DNA of 64,000 bases from the NCBI GenBank assembly GCA_949316235.1, contig OX438742.1, positions 37,082,853 to 37,146,852 on the forward strand, in the 5' to 3' direction. Each line of letters starts with the position of its first letter. The first letter of the stretch is position 1. The notes beneath the pieces are model-generated. The model did no database searches, was not told the origin of the DNA, and saw only the letters and a program-made list of their open reading frames with translations. This document shows, piece by piece, positions 30,363 to 41,981 of the stretch. Origin of the DNA: Oegoconia quadripuncta. Taxonomy: Eukaryota > Arthropoda > Insecta > Lepidoptera > Autostichidae. The translations under genes and the position numbers were made by a program.

Positions 30363-31999
30363 GAAAACATCGTATTCGTAAATTATTTTGCTTTGGTATT
30401 GTTCTTTAAACAACGGGTATGTGTGTGTGTGCCCGTGTCTTTGTCCGGTTGTGTCTGAATAATGTGTGATCCGATTTGAGTGCGGTTTCTTCTATTTGGG
30501 ATTAAACTTTAAGATTTGTTCGCTCTAGGTTAATTAAAGAAAAAAACAAAACAAATAAAGCACTTTAATTAAAAAAAGTTCTATGTCAGACAAGAAAGCA
30601 AGAAAATGTAGTCGGTTAAAAAGTAGTGCATCAAAAAAAAACGGTCAAAGAATAAAAATGATAAAATGAAAATGTTGATAGCTGTCTCAGTCGAAATCTT
30701 AGCCAGAGGAATTGCTTGTGGTGAAGCATATGGAGATTCTATTGAAGAAGAATGAGTTTAGTGTACGCAAAATGTGATCACATGTGAAATATTTTGCTGA
30801 AGATACGATCCCATTTATATTTCCTAATTATTATTTAAATGAAGACTGGTTTATTTTATTCGAATATGATTCCTAGAAGTAAACTGATCTAGATAGCAAA
30901 GAAAGAATTCCTTGCCTATTATAATGAAATAAAGCAGGTTAATAGATAGGAGTTATTATGTTTTTCGTTTAGCATTATAGTTATAATTAAATTATTACGA
31001 TTACGGATCGCTACGAGCCTCCAAATGCCGCAATTATAATGAAGAATTAAATTGATACATTAAGTAATATTAATATTATTAAGATTTAAATTTTATATAC
31101 AACAAGTACAAATGTTGTTTAGATTAAGCTCATAGAAATGGTGTTATGTAAGCTTATATATTAATACATTTATAACATGTTCAATAAACTTTGACAAAAC
31201 CTAAATACTTTAGTGTTATTTTTGTTAATATAGGCCCGAGGCTACAACAAGCCCGAATTAACGATTCTCTAAATGTAAATTTATTAAAAACTGGACAGAA
31301 TATTTTTAAATTCAAGGAAGTAATTACTTTTTCACATGTTTTTTTTCGAAAGCTGTTACAACAAGCCCCTCGCTCCTTTACATTTAGGTACACGTTTATT
31401 ATACAACTGTAATGAAAAAAATAATTAATTTCAACCATGTATTTTATTTCTGTGATTTTACCGCAATGGTTATGGAAATTATATATCGCTCACCAAGAAT
31501 TACATAAATGAATAATTACAATACCAAATAGTAAATTTACTATTAAAAAAAAACTGTCCCGTTTTTGGACCTAATGAAATGTCCGTAAGGGGTATACAAA
31601 GTTGATTAAAGCATTTCCAATCCGGATATTTTAATGTCAAATTCGCTCTGGTCGCCTTGTTACAGATAAGTTGACGACATCTGTGAACATAACGGAGCAA
31701 TATTGATACATCAGTTTCTCCTCAGTAATTACAAACGTTACTGGGCATTAATCACTAAACGTCACATAATATTTGAAATTGAACTTAAAAAAAAAACTTG
31801 TCATGAGTTTATATAAGAAACATGAAGAACTTTTTCCGACCTAATATTCACTTCCAAGTAATAAGTGGTTATTGTAGTAAATGAAATTACCTATATTTTG
31901 TAATTATACTAATTTCCTTCAACCAATTTATATCCTATATTTTAAATAACATTACAACTAGTTAAACCCTCTCTGTTTTACGAGGATCCATTACTCGTA
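30363..31999. other. Unique AT-rich DNA
   Basis: No gene or shared repeat. A 12-13-base direct repeat (TACAACAAGCCC) occurs at about 31246 and 31358, on either side of a 112-base unit, of unknown meaning. Confidence 0.35.
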
Positions 32000-32583
32000 T
32001 TGAATCATAAAAAAAAATGGTTCTGGTGTAGTCAAGTAGGTAAGCAAGACGCTATGGTTTTCGAGTGGCTGTGTACGTATGTAGCAGAAATACTTAACGG
32101 GACGGCTAGCAATATATCACTGACACATTATATTATGGGAGTAAGTACAAAACATTCTAACAAGACTTTAAAAGAGCTAATTTTATATGAAATCATTGCA
32201 AAAAAAAATGCAAGAGCGAATGCATATGCAAATGCGAGTGTCAATAATTGTTACATTTATATGTCTTTATTAATTTTGCACGAATTGAATGATCTGAATG
32301 ACTTGGAATTAGTGAATGGAAATTAATTAAGAATCTGTCCATTCACGATTTGATTGTGTTAAAATCACAATCGATACAGACCATTCAACGCGTCCAAATT
32401 GTTAATTTTGATGACAAAGTGTTTCGCGTGAAATTGGTCATGGAAATGAAAATGGGCACAAATGGTGCGGAGCGAGAGCTCGTTAGGTACTCAAACCAAA
32501 TGAAACTTTATGAAAAAGAAAGTTTCGGTACAAATTTGCAAAACAAATCAGTTGGCTTGGTAAAACAAAAAATATTTAATTGA
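32000..32583 (+). other. Two adjacent unidentified open frames
   Basis: Frames of 108 codons (32000-32326, starting at TTG) and 77 codons (32350-32583, also TTG) follow one another in different frames. The first includes FEWLCTYVAEILNGTASNIS and a GTAAGTACA donor-like site inside (32141). The second is lysine- and glutamine-rich. No motif is recognised and no pyrimidine-rich acceptor precedes them. It may be a decayed gene or composition. Confidence 0.2.
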
Positions 32584-32696
32584 ATTTATTATTTGTATCT
32601 GCAGATTGGTTTGGAGAATTTTACGAAAATAGCATCTAGGTATAAAGTATAGACAACAACAAATTACCTTTCGCTCCTGACCACTCTCGAAAAAAA

Positions 32697-32735
32697 ATAT
32701 TAATATATTATATTACTATAATAATATATTAATAT
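32697..32735. repeat. 15-bp AT inverted repeat
   Basis: 32697-32711 is the exact reverse complement of 32721-32735 around 9 bases; sequence is entirely A/T. Confidence 0.7.
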
Positions 32736-32739
32736 ATAC

Positions 32740-33904
32740 CCATAGGCTCCGCTCGCATGGATTATAGTACTAAAACCCCATTCTGGTTTCCATGAACGTC
32801 TAAGGTGAGGGTTTAATGCTTCGAACATATATACGGGTGCATATGAAGCCAAGATACGGACAGGGCCTGTCTAAGAAGATTCCAGATATTTAAAGGAGAA
32901 CCTGAGCAATCTACGAGGAACAGCTTTTGATACAAGGATCCAGCATCTAACGTAAGAATCTACCCACACTTATTTACGACGAGTCACGATTGTAAGGATT
33001 AGGTAAAGATAATTTGATACTTTGGAGGTTAGATTTGTCGAAACTTTTCATTCGAGTAGGTTATCAACGTGGTTGAGTTTTAGAGCTATTAATTTAGACC
33101 CTTAATTAAACCCGGAGATCAATTTTAACGGTCGTAAAATTATTATTGCTCAAAGACAATTTCTATAAAATTCGTTATTGAGGGTTGAGTATATTATGAT
33201 ATAGAAGCTCAATCTATTCTTCTCAGCAATTTCGTGTTTAAATCTCGTACCAAAAGAAAAAAAAAACAAATTATTGTGTAGTAAGTTGCTCTGAGTTATC
33301 ACATGAAGTTATAAGTGATTTATTAGTCTAGATATAACGTATACCTACCAATCATAATGATATTACCCATAATTTTACACAAAGATATGAGATTAGCTGT
33401 ATTCAGCTTTCTAATAATGTGTAGCTGAAGAAGGGACTAGTTTCACCTTAGAAAAATATGAATCTTACTTCGTCTTAATTATACCGATTATTTATTAATG
33501 GAGATAATACTCGTACCGTATGATTATGTTAACTCTTAACCATAATTAATAAATGTTTGGCGCGGGTCCAACTCTGTAGGCCTCTCGGCATGACGAGGGG
33601 TCGTCCGTCTATTCGCTACAATATTGATGTAGTGTCCGAAAGTTAAATTCTTCTAAACTACGTTTTACTTGAGTACTTTAATAAGGGCCTAATTTTAACT
33701 TCTTTATAGGGTGGGTAGTAACATCAGATGAGATTGTCGTCGAAATCGTATCCAGCCAATAATTAAAATATGTGACAGTTCGCGAAGACAAGTTAATATG
33801 TTATGTGTCATTAAATACAGTCAGTATTAAAACTGTATTAGCAGCTAGGGACTTCAAATAATTCTCAGCATCTTGGAAAATAAGACGATCAAAAATGTAA
33901 AATA
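32740..33904. other. Unique DNA
   Basis: Nothing recognised. Confidence 0.35.
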
Positions 33905-34060
33905 GGACTCGTGCCCTGAGGGTACCGTACACAATACAACCTTTTGAAAGCCCTTTTTCTCAAAAACAGCTATTTAGCTAAGTTGAAATTAATATCGAAT
34001 GCTGAGGCATGTGGTCTCACTGCTGTAAAAAGTTCAAGTTTATAATGTAACACAATGAAA
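33905..34060 (+). repeat. Dispersed repeat shared with 25780-25945
   Basis: GACTCGTGCCCTGAGGGTAC and CACTGCTGTAAAAAGTTCAA match the earlier copy in order and spacing. Confidence 0.5.
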
Positions 34061-34202
34061 AGTCAGCCTTTGGAAGCGTATTTTCATTTTAAAACTCCCA
34101 CACACCATCAAAACCTTCTGTAATATTCACGCTTTCCAGAGTGCTGCGCTGCGAAAAGCCTGGATCTAATAATTAGATGATTTACCTCATATTAATGCTT
34201 CG

Positions 34203-34356
34203 TCTACGGTAACTAGGTAGCTTGCACTATAGATAATAGATAATGGGTATATACACATAAATATTTATTTAAACATACAGTAGTATGCAACTATCTGTAG
34301 ATTCAAACCCTTTGATTTTGAAGCCAAATTCACAATCCACTAGCTAGACCAAGGAG
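34203..34356 (-). mobile_element. SINE B, diverged copy
   Basis: GATAATGGGTATATACACAT and the degraded head GTAGATTCAAACCCTTTG ... CAATCCACTAGCTAGACCAA follow the SINE B order at 54873-55081. Confidence 0.45.
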
Positions 34357-35118
34357 TTCATATTATTGGCTCCAGCTATACAGCCAGATTATATAGGTTG
34401 TCTTTTTGTATCTGTTTCCATGTTGACGTTTCCCTGATGTTAAAATAAAAACCGTTATTTGAATAACGTTATCACGATATTACAGATTTTTTTTATAATC
34501 TGTAAATACGAGTGTAAAAGAAGAAAATAAATTACTGACTGACTGATCTATTACCAAACAACAAATTTTGTTAATAATACTTTCGGCCCATTGTAAACTA
34601 AATTTTATAGTAATTTGATTTTCTGTACGTAGTTGCAATTTTTCGTTTCTTTTAATTTACGTTTATTTTTTATTTTTAAGTTTAGTTCGTATAGGTACGT
34701 TTTAGTTAAGTTGTATTTAGCTGATGGCTTAGTAGCCAAAGCTTTATTAAAAAAAAAAACAAAAATGAATGTTGACAAAATTTGACAGGTGTATTTCTGG
34801 TAATAAGAAATTTTAAAATTTCCACGGGCCAAACAGGATCAGATCGGGTGACAATGTGGTGCTTGGTACAGTATGATATATGACCACTTACATATTATTA
34901 CATACCAATTACATATGATATGACCACTTTGCAAGTAATATATCTTTACCTAGTGCTGAGACTAGTGTACATATATGTATCATATAGTTATATAGTCCTT
35001 AAACTACAAAGATGAGCTAAGAACGATCCTTTCCTGTTCCTAATCAAGATCTATTCAAAGCAATCGGGTCTATTGGAAATAAAGATTTAGTTTGGAGAAA
35101 ATAAGTCGTTACATACAT
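34357..35118. other. Unique DNA with two small hairpins
   Basis: CGTTATT/AATAACG (34454-34469) and TTACAGATT/AATCTGTAA (about 34480-34506) form adjacent hairpins. Otherwise nothing recognised. Confidence 0.35.
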
Positions 35119-35340
35119 GTCATGAACTTTATTTTTTATTGCAAATGGGGTAGTCAGAGGTATCTTAAACATAAGCGATTGGATGTCCTAAACATTTTAA
35201 GTTGTTAATTTTAATGTTTAAAACATACATAGTCCACCCTTTGAAATATACAGAAATGCACACGTGATAGGGATGAGTCTATCTCTTGAGTATTTTTTCT
35301 GGCGATAAATCGTCCAATTTATAATCGCCAATTGAGTAAC
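35119..35340 (+). repeat. Repeat F copy
   Basis: TTGCAAATGGGGTAGTCAGA, GGTATCTTAAACATA and GAAATATACAGAAATGCACA follow the 23005 copy. Confidence 0.5.
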
Positions 35341-35356
35341 ATTAAATCAAATCGAA

Positions 35357-35628
35357 TAAATAAATAAATAAATATCCTTAGACATACACACAGATACATC
35401 TAGTTCCACGGTAAGTAACTATAGGCTTGAGTTGTGGATACCAGATGGTTGATAAACTACATAAATATTTTTTTTTTGGAAATAAATACATATTATAAAT
35501 GAAAACATCCATAACTCGGGTACACATGTCCGTATTCATCACACAAACAATATGCCCCTAGCGGGATTCGAACCCGCAACCTTTTGGTATAGTGGTCAGA
35601 GTTGCTAACCACTACACCAAACAGGTCA
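35357..35628 (-). mobile_element. SINE A copy 4
   Basis: Full length: (AAAT)n tail at 35356-35375, body GGACACATGT-type segment, head with GCGGGATTCGAACCCGCAAC and ACACCAAACAGGTC. Confidence 0.8.
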
Positions 35629-36117
35629 TAACAATATTAATAAAAGTATTCGGTGTGCAAAAAGGTTATCACCGGCTGTGAAATGATAAAATCGATAGGA
35701 CGCGGCCGACACTTAGTCTAATGGAAATTCTTCGAAACGCTTTCCGCCACTTTTGCTATCGCTACCACCCGTTGGTTTCTCAATTGATTTGATACTTATT
35801 TCATTTTTAAGAAGATGAAAAGATTTTCAAATAAATATCGTTGATTCAAATGCCGAGCCGCCGCGCGCCGGGCCGCCATTACCTCAATCGATTTCGTTTT
35901 TTTTATATACGAAGTCTTGTTTTAATGCTTAGAGGTAGTCTAAAGGCCACATAGTCTATTGTATGTGTAAAGGTCTCTGATGAAATCTCGAATAAGTAGC
36001 AATATGATTCTAATATTTTTCAATTGAACAACTTTTTACATTTCTTTATCTCCATTTGTGATTTCTTAAATCATTGCAACGGCATATATCAACTTGCTGG
36101 ATCTTTAATGCAATTCA
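35629..36117. other. Unique DNA with a small CpG-rich core
   Basis: GCCGAGCCGCCGCGCGCCGG at about 35852-35871 is a short CpG-rich patch with an ATG on each strand (35-codon and 26-codon frames). Not enough for a gene call. Confidence 0.3.
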
Positions 36118-36406
36118 TATCAGCCCGTAAACATCCCATTGCAGGGATGGAGGGAGGTCTTCTCTCGTATAATAAGGGAGAGTATGGGCCCACCACGCTG
36201 GCCAAAAGCGGGTTGGTTCATATGCCTTTGAATTTTTATTTCTCAAGCATGCAAGTTTCCTCGCGATATTTTCCTTCACCGTTTTAAGATCAGTCTGATA
36301 AATGCACATGAGTAATTAAATTAAATTTAAAAACTCATTGGTACCTTCCTGGGATCGAACCCGGGCGTCCCAAATTGGGAGACCGCGTATTAACCGCCGA
36401 GGAGCT
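36118..36406 (-). mobile_element. SINE D copy, full length
   Basis: Minus strand: head with box B GGTTCGATCCC near 36353-36363 preceded by the GAGCTCCTCGGCGG-type start, body GGTGAAGGAAAATATCGCGA, and tail GCAATGGGATGTTTACGGGC near 36121. Confidence 0.7.
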
Positions 36407-36991
36407 TCGGTAGCAATTAATATGTTGATTTAATCTAACCATGAAAAGCAAATAACAGTTTTAGATGAAATGTTATAGCCAGAAATGAAATGATAGTTAA
36501 AAATAAATAATTTCAGGAAAAAGACTGAATTTTGGATTACAACAATAAAATTAAACGCAAAAATAAACAATGAGGAGTACCAATAGAGTACAAACACAGG
36601 AATACCTAGTTCAGGCACAAGTGTTTTATACCTGTGTATGTTTTTCTCTATGAATTAAGTTTTGTTACTTAAGTGTTTTAATATGGATTAAATGTGTATG
36701 TTCTTACATTTGATTGTCAGATAATGGAAAGATAACTAAGTAATAGTGCGGCCAATATTAAAAAACTTCAGGAACATCCAACTATCCAGATATCAATGAA
36801 GTATGTATGTAATTATATTAAGTTGTGTAATAAGAAAAGGACTAAAATAAAATGTAATAAATAGCTACACACAACACCATCGTCTCATTAACAAGCGACC
36901 ACTATGTTACAGGCATGTTTTCATCACACCAATTAATCCAAATTATTGAACGAGCCTAATTTAGGACTCTGCCTTTGTAAAATTACAATTA
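36407..36991. other. Unique DNA
   Basis: Nothing recognised. Confidence 0.35.
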
Positions 36992-37031
36992 CAACTTTGT
37001 GTGTTTGTTAAATAACAAACACACAAAGTTG
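36992..37031. repeat. 40-bp near-perfect palindrome
   Basis: 19-bp arms CAACTTTGTGTGTTTGTTA and its exact complement are separated by AA only. No direct repeat is evident outside. Confidence 0.9.
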
Positions 37032-37087
37032 CCACCAGTTTATGAAATAGTAATAAACAATTTGTATAGGATTTATCCGTTAGACTG

Positions 37088-37225
37088 GTCCACGCCTCTG
37101 GAGATGTGAGAGCTGGTGCCTATTTCGCTCAGCAGCTGAGCTTATGCATTCAGCTGGGCAATAGCGCTAGCGTACTAGGTACTATGCCTCACGGAAGCGA
37201 GTTGGACGGCGTATTTTTTCTATAA
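37088..37225 (+). pseudogene. ORF fragment ending naturally, probably from a mobile element
   Basis: From 37088 a frame of 45 codons runs to TAA at 37223 and contains SGDVRAGAYFAQQ and IQLGNSASVLGTMP, then DGVFFL at the end. This reads like the C-terminus of a repeated element's protein, of a kind I cannot name with certainty. No start is visible and the sequence upstream is noncoding. Confidence 0.35.
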
Positions 37226-37713
37226 GATATAGGTATTTTTAATTGTGTTTTATAAATTTGTTGTTTCATGTATTTTATACATTTAATTCAAAATAATTAG
37301 GAAAAAGAATATTTGTATCACTAATAAACGCCGGAAGAAATAATTTTTTGATAAACTTATTATCGACAGAATATTTCTTTAGTATAGTAATAAGAGCCTT
37401 ATTAAACTATAGTATTTTTAAAAACATACGTGTAATTATGTAGTCTTACGTTCATTTGAAATCTTAATTGTTTAAAATTATCGAGTAAATTTAACTATTC
37501 ACCATTCAACGCCTTTGATGGGTTGACAGTAAGTACGGTTGTATTTTATTTGTAGGCTGAAGAGCAAGGCAACATATTACACTGTGCTGTAATAATTTAT
37601 TCATAAAAGGATACGTGGAAGAATGTATTTAACTTACAAGCAGCGATTTCAAAATTGCACTTGCATACCAGGCATCGCCGGTAGAAAGTCGATAAAAGGA
37701 CTTGCATACAATT
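37226..37713. other. Unique DNA
   Basis: Nothing recognised. Confidence 0.35.
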
Positions 37714-37920
37714 CTATTTATTTAGCCGTCTCATGTTATCGTTACGGTAAAAGTAACGTGCCGTGCCATTAACCGAAATAGTAATTAAAAAGAAACTAAA
37801 GAAAAACGCTTCAATCAACTGCGTCATCTTCGTGCTGCTCGTAACGAATAACCAAAACACTAATGTAAATGAGTCAAACGAGACCATACTCGAGGAGTTT
37901 GCTAGTAGCCATTGAGGCAT
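37714..37920 (-). CDS. Unidentified membrane-type ORF
   Basis: A 68-codon ATG frame (MPQWLLANSSSMVSFDSFTL, then two hydrophobic stretches FWLFVT and AFFFSFFLITISV, ending YFYRNDNMRRLNK). Codon use includes many G/C-ending codons, unlike neighbouring frames. The pattern of a hydrophobic helix followed by a basic tail recalls insect chemoreceptor exons, but that is only an impression; no diagnostic motif is present. Confidence 0.2.
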   Translation of the reverse strand: MPQWLLANSSSMVSFDSFTLVFWLFVTSSTKMTQLIEAFFFSFFLITISVNGTARYFYRNDNMRRLNK

Positions 37921-38079
37921 TCCACTTTTACTCTCCGGGCTCCATCATCCTTGGTACAAAATAAGAGTATTATCATCTAAGTTACATACGTTTTCAATAG
38001 AAGTAATTGAATATCGATTTGTTTGGTCTTATTATAGACAACAGAAGCTAATGTAAATTAAAAGTAAAAAAAAACTTAT

Positions 38080-38425
38080 CATATTTAACTATCAGAAGTA
38101 ACCGTATATGCCAAATTTCGTATCCCGTACTATTAACCGTTGAGTTCCCCTGGTAAGGAGACGATCCTGGCCGCAGCATTAGTTCATGTCTAATTCATAT
38201 TATGTTTAACTATAACTAAGCATGTATGCAAAGATTCGTATCCGTGCTATTGCACATTGAGAAAATCCTTCATAGGAAGACAATCCTGGTTGCGGGATCA
38301 GCTCATAACAAAAATCAGGTTTAAATATCAAAACTAATGGTGTAGGTATGCAAAATTTTGTATCCATGCTAGTTCCCCTCGTGAAGAGAAGATCCTGCAG
38401 CATCAGTTCATATCTGTCACATTGT
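38080..38425. repeat. Three-copy tandem repeat, about 118-bp unit
   Basis: Units start near 38085, 38203 and 38320. Each contains ATGCAAA/CCAAAxTTxGTATCC..GCTA, then CCCCT..TAAGGAGA or similar, GATCCTG and CAG..TTCATxTCT. Identity between units is moderate, so the array is old. Confidence 0.65.
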
Positions 38426-39335
38426 CACCAGAAGTGAACGAGGATGTCAAATTTTAGCTCCTTAGGTAACAGCAAATGGTTCTTATTTGACTTGCAAATT
38501 TTACATAAATACGAAGCAAGTTAGTACAAAGACTGTAAAAATGTAGATGAAATTTGGCAAGCAAATATCTTAGGTTACTTAAAGGAGCATTGAGAAGAGA
38601 TTCCTTAAATGTTCATTCCTAAAGTTATAAGAGAGAAATATTTGAAACAACTCAATATCTACATAAACAAAAAATCTAAAATCTACTTACAAAAACACGT
38701 GTTTCACCATTTTTCATTATTCTTTATGAAAACAACCTGGCAATAGTTCCAAAAATAAAATGGTAGGTAGCGTTAGTGGCATATTAAAACGCGATGTAGT
38801 GGACACTTTCAAAGAAAATTGTTTAGCACAAGATAGGTTTGGAAACATTTCTTATTTTCAGTGACCTCACTTAGAGTTTGCTGGCTAAATAATTAGGTTT
38901 ATATTACATAATATATTTCATGTTGATATTGTAAAAATATAGTTACTTTGCGTTCGACAAGATGCAACGGAACCCTACTCTGTGATGCGTGATCCGCTAC
39001 GCATATGATCGGCTCTTCTCTAAAACTACTGCACATAGAGTAAAGCTGCAAATCCGGAGCGGCGAGGCGTGCAGCATGGCGTCCAAGCGTTATATTGAGT
39101 GAACATTGTTGCGTGAAGTATGCATGCCGTAGTTTTTGTTGGAGAGGGACATTTGTGTGAATTAAATTGATCAATAACAGACGGCTGCTCAGGGACAAGT
39201 GTCATGTGTTTGAATTTATTCAGCTTACGAATTCCATTCCCCTCTTTTTCTCTGGTCTGCACGCTGTAAACACTATTACAAAGACGCCTCAAAGTAAGCC
39301 AAGTTCAGTAGCACAGGGTACTTGGTCAAAACAAT
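38426..39335. other. Mostly unique DNA
   Basis: A GC-richer patch at about 39050-39090 (GCAAATCCGGAGCGGCGAGG) is noted; no gene recognised. Confidence 0.35.
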
Positions 39336-39367
39336 GTCCTGTTACATATCGGCGCACGTAACAGGAC
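39336..39367. repeat. 10-bp perfect inverted repeat
   Basis: GTCCTGTTAC (39336-39345) and GTAACAGGAC (39358-39367) with a 12-base spacer. Confidence 0.75.
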
Positions 39368-39569
39368 GTTCCGCATTTACGTTGTTTTAGAGGTGTAAAG
39401 AGGGACTTTATCCTCTTTGCATTTATACTTACGCGTTTTAACCATTTACCTTTTAAAATTTGTAGGTTAATTTGTTTTATTCTTATTTTATAACACAATT
39501 ATTCTTTTGTATGAATTTTAACTTTATTTCTAAATAAAATAATGCAGAATTATAGAATAGTATACTTAC

Positions 39570-39664
39570 ATGCCATAAATAGTTCCAGCACTTTCAATTG
39601 CAGCAAGTACAATTCGTCGTCATTAGACTCAGAAGCAATTAGTAGATAATCGAAATACGGAAAC
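39570..39664 (-). CDS. Candidate internal exon, minus strand
   Basis: Read on the minus strand, a pyrimidine-rich acceptor (CCTTACCTCTTACATTTTAC, then CATTTTAG) is followed by 95 bases and the consensus donor CAT/GTAAGTATAC. One frame is open across it: one base, 31 codons (FPYFDYLLIASESNDDELYL and 11 more), one base. Codons such as GAC, CTG, CAA, GTG and GAA look like those of a real gene. The acidic-then-leucine-rich peptide is not recognised. No phase-compatible partner exon was identified on this strand. Confidence 0.4.
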
Positions 39665-39966
39665 CTAAAATGGTAAAATGTAAGAGGTAAGGATACTGTA
39701 ACATAATCTAGAACACAACTAAAAGCTGTGAGCTGCAACTGCAACACGATAATGGTGCGGCCAAAGTTCAAAACTACGATGTACCGCACATCGGTAAATT
39801 GATTACACATTAAATGTGAGCTTCTAATGAACAGCAATTTTCCGGATGAGGTTTCATCTCACAGATTACGCAAAAAGCTTTTTATAGCTTTCGTTAAGTG
39901 GTATAAGTACTCGTATACCTACGTTAAATATGCACTTGACAGCAAAGTAAATTTTAACGTTTCCAA

Positions 39967-40300
39967 ATGGGTCCAGTAACGGAATTAAGTACACAAGATT
40001 ATAAAGTTTTAGGTATGCTGAGGTGGTTTGGACATGTGGAGTGGATGAATGAGAGAAGATTTACGAAAAAGATATACGTAGCGAATGTTGAGGGTGGTAT
40101 TGGCAGGGGAAGACCATGGCGACGTACCATGGTCAAATCGGGAACATCTTAAAGAAAAGTCAAGTCAAGAGCATAAACCGACGAGCATATATGAACAATT
40201 TATGAGAGTAAATGAAGCAAAAGAGGTGTGTCAGGATTATAGCAAGAGGAAGTATGTGGCCTATCCCTAAAGTAACAGCCGTGACTTTATGTATGTATAA
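39967..40300 (+). pseudogene. LINE ORF2 C-terminal fragment
   Basis: LRWFGHVEWMNERRFTKKIY followed by GRGRPW is the conserved C-terminal block of a common arthropod non-LTR retrotransposon polyprotein. The continuation shifts frame near 40110 (VNEAKEVCQDYSKRKYVAYP appears in the next frame). The end lies near the tail TTATGTATGTAT at about 40290. Related to the scrap at 1336. Confidence 0.75.
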
Positions 40301-40345
40301 AGTTTTTAAAACATGATATACCAACTCAATCCAAAATCCACCTAC

Positions 40346-40450
40346 GTGTAGTGGTTAGAAATCAAAGAAATCAAAAATCTGGTATCCATAATACAAGACT
40401 AGTTGCTTAGTGTGGAACTCGATGGAGCCGTGTGTAGCCCAAGAATATTT
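40346..40450 (+). mobile_element. SINE A, internally deleted
   Basis: Part of the head (GTGTAGTGGTTAGAAAT) is joined to the last 70 bases of the body (TCTGGTATCCATAATACAAG ... GTGGAACTCGATGGAGC). About 145 bp between them are missing. Confidence 0.6.
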
Positions 40451-40887
40451 CTCTATTTAAATTAACGTTTCATTATAGTAAATAGGTGCATAAAGCCCCA
40501 TAATAAGCTGCTAAGCTTTAATCAACGCGATGTGACATTTGTAAAGTAAACAAAATTGATTATATAATATTAATTCTACGGATTGGTCGTTTAAGAAAAA
40601 CTGTAATTAAGACTGTGACTGACAATAAATTGTACTTATTAGGTGATTACATTTTTTATAAAAATTGCTAGCAAATCTCTGCCGAAGAAATCTGAGTCTG
40701 GTTTATAACCAGCAAAGATTAATAGTGAAGGTAATTAATCATTTGCAATTTACAAGAAAAGCGTAACGATGCCTGTAATTAAAAAAAATTGGGTTGTCTT
40801 GGTAAACCATTTTAATTTTAACATCTCAGCCAGCACTATTTTTCAACTTTAAAATTTATTTAAACAACATAAGGTTTACAAAGAGGA
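40451..40887. other. Unique DNA
   Basis: Nothing recognised. Confidence 0.35.
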
Positions 40888-41040
40888 GGTCGCGGGTACG
40901 ATTCTCAGCGGGGTACATGTTTAGTACTCAGGTTTGGTTGATGGAATGTCCGCCTAGCTTACACCACCTTATCTAAGTTTGATAGCATTGTTATCCTTGC
41001 TGTTTGAAGATAATATAGCCAGTTCCCACTCTAAGCCTTA
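40888..41040 (+). mobile_element. SINE C, partial
   Basis: GGAGGTCGCGGGTACGATTC (degraded box B) followed by CAGCGGGGTACATGT and the body to ATAGCCAGTTCCCAC. The 3' part is lost. Confidence 0.6.
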
Positions 41041-41670
41041 TCTTTATTTAATATCAGGCGCATTAAAATTACATTACAATTAAAATTACAATTAATTAAA
41101 ACTACAGAAAAATGACATTCAAACACATTAAACAAAGTTCGAGTTTATTAACAGTAAGTAAAGTTTAATTAATAACAGACAAAGTCACTCTTAACCAAAT
41201 TCTTTCGGTTAAATTGTTTTTCAGTGCGTGCTTAAGGTACAGCGCACGTCCATAAAAAAGTATAGTTAGCACGTTTGCAAGATTATTATCCATCAAAGGT
41301 CAGTTACTTTGGAACATGATTATTGAAGTGAATTTAACAGTGAAGCTCACAGTGCTCATTAATACCCCAGGACACGTGTAATCCCTCAGACCTGTTCTCT
41401 TGAATAAGAACTCAGTATTCAAAGCGTACCATGAAGTGTCCATTGCCAGCAGATAATATTGTTTATATGTCAAATCTTAAGTCCACTTGACATGATTTTC
41501 ATTAGGTATTGCCTTGTATTAATCATGTTTATATGATCAATAAAAGGCAATACTGTTTTGACTGACTTACTAACCGACTGACCGAACGCGTGGACCGATA
41601 CCGATAACCGATCTGTTGGCAGGTGTAGTTTAGAGACGTAGTTAATGGGTTCAGAATTCCCACTGCGAAG
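41041..41670. other. Unique DNA
   Basis: Nothing recognised. Confidence 0.35.
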
Positions 41671-41981
41671 TGTTTTTTTTATCCATAACGGGTTAGCGCT
41701 TGACCTCATTGACACCTGATGTTAAGTGAAGATGAGGCCGGAGGTGGTCGCGTACTTGGGGGACTGGCTATCTTATCTCTGACAACTGGAACACAACAAT
41801 GCTATTAACATTGCTGTTTGGCGGCAGATTTAGATAAGATGGTGGTAGCTATCCAGGCGGACATTTAATATGCCCTACCACCAACCAAACCGAGTACTAA
41901 ATATGTACTCCGCTGGGGATGGAACCCGCGACCTCCGAAACGTAAACCCAATGTTGTTTACATTGAGTCACGGAGGCGGTT
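41671..41981 (-). mobile_element. SINE C copy 2
   Basis: T-rich tail at left (TGTTTTTTTTATCCATAACG) and tRNA-like head CCGCCTCCGTGACTCAATGT on the minus strand at right. Box B has a G-to-C change (ATCCC to TCCAT region), so it is decayed. Confidence 0.75.

Noticed and set aside
35353..35380. CRISPR-like short repeats
   Set aside because: It is a simple AAAT run at a SINE tail; no spaced direct repeats of CRISPR type exist in the window and the DNA is eukaryotic.
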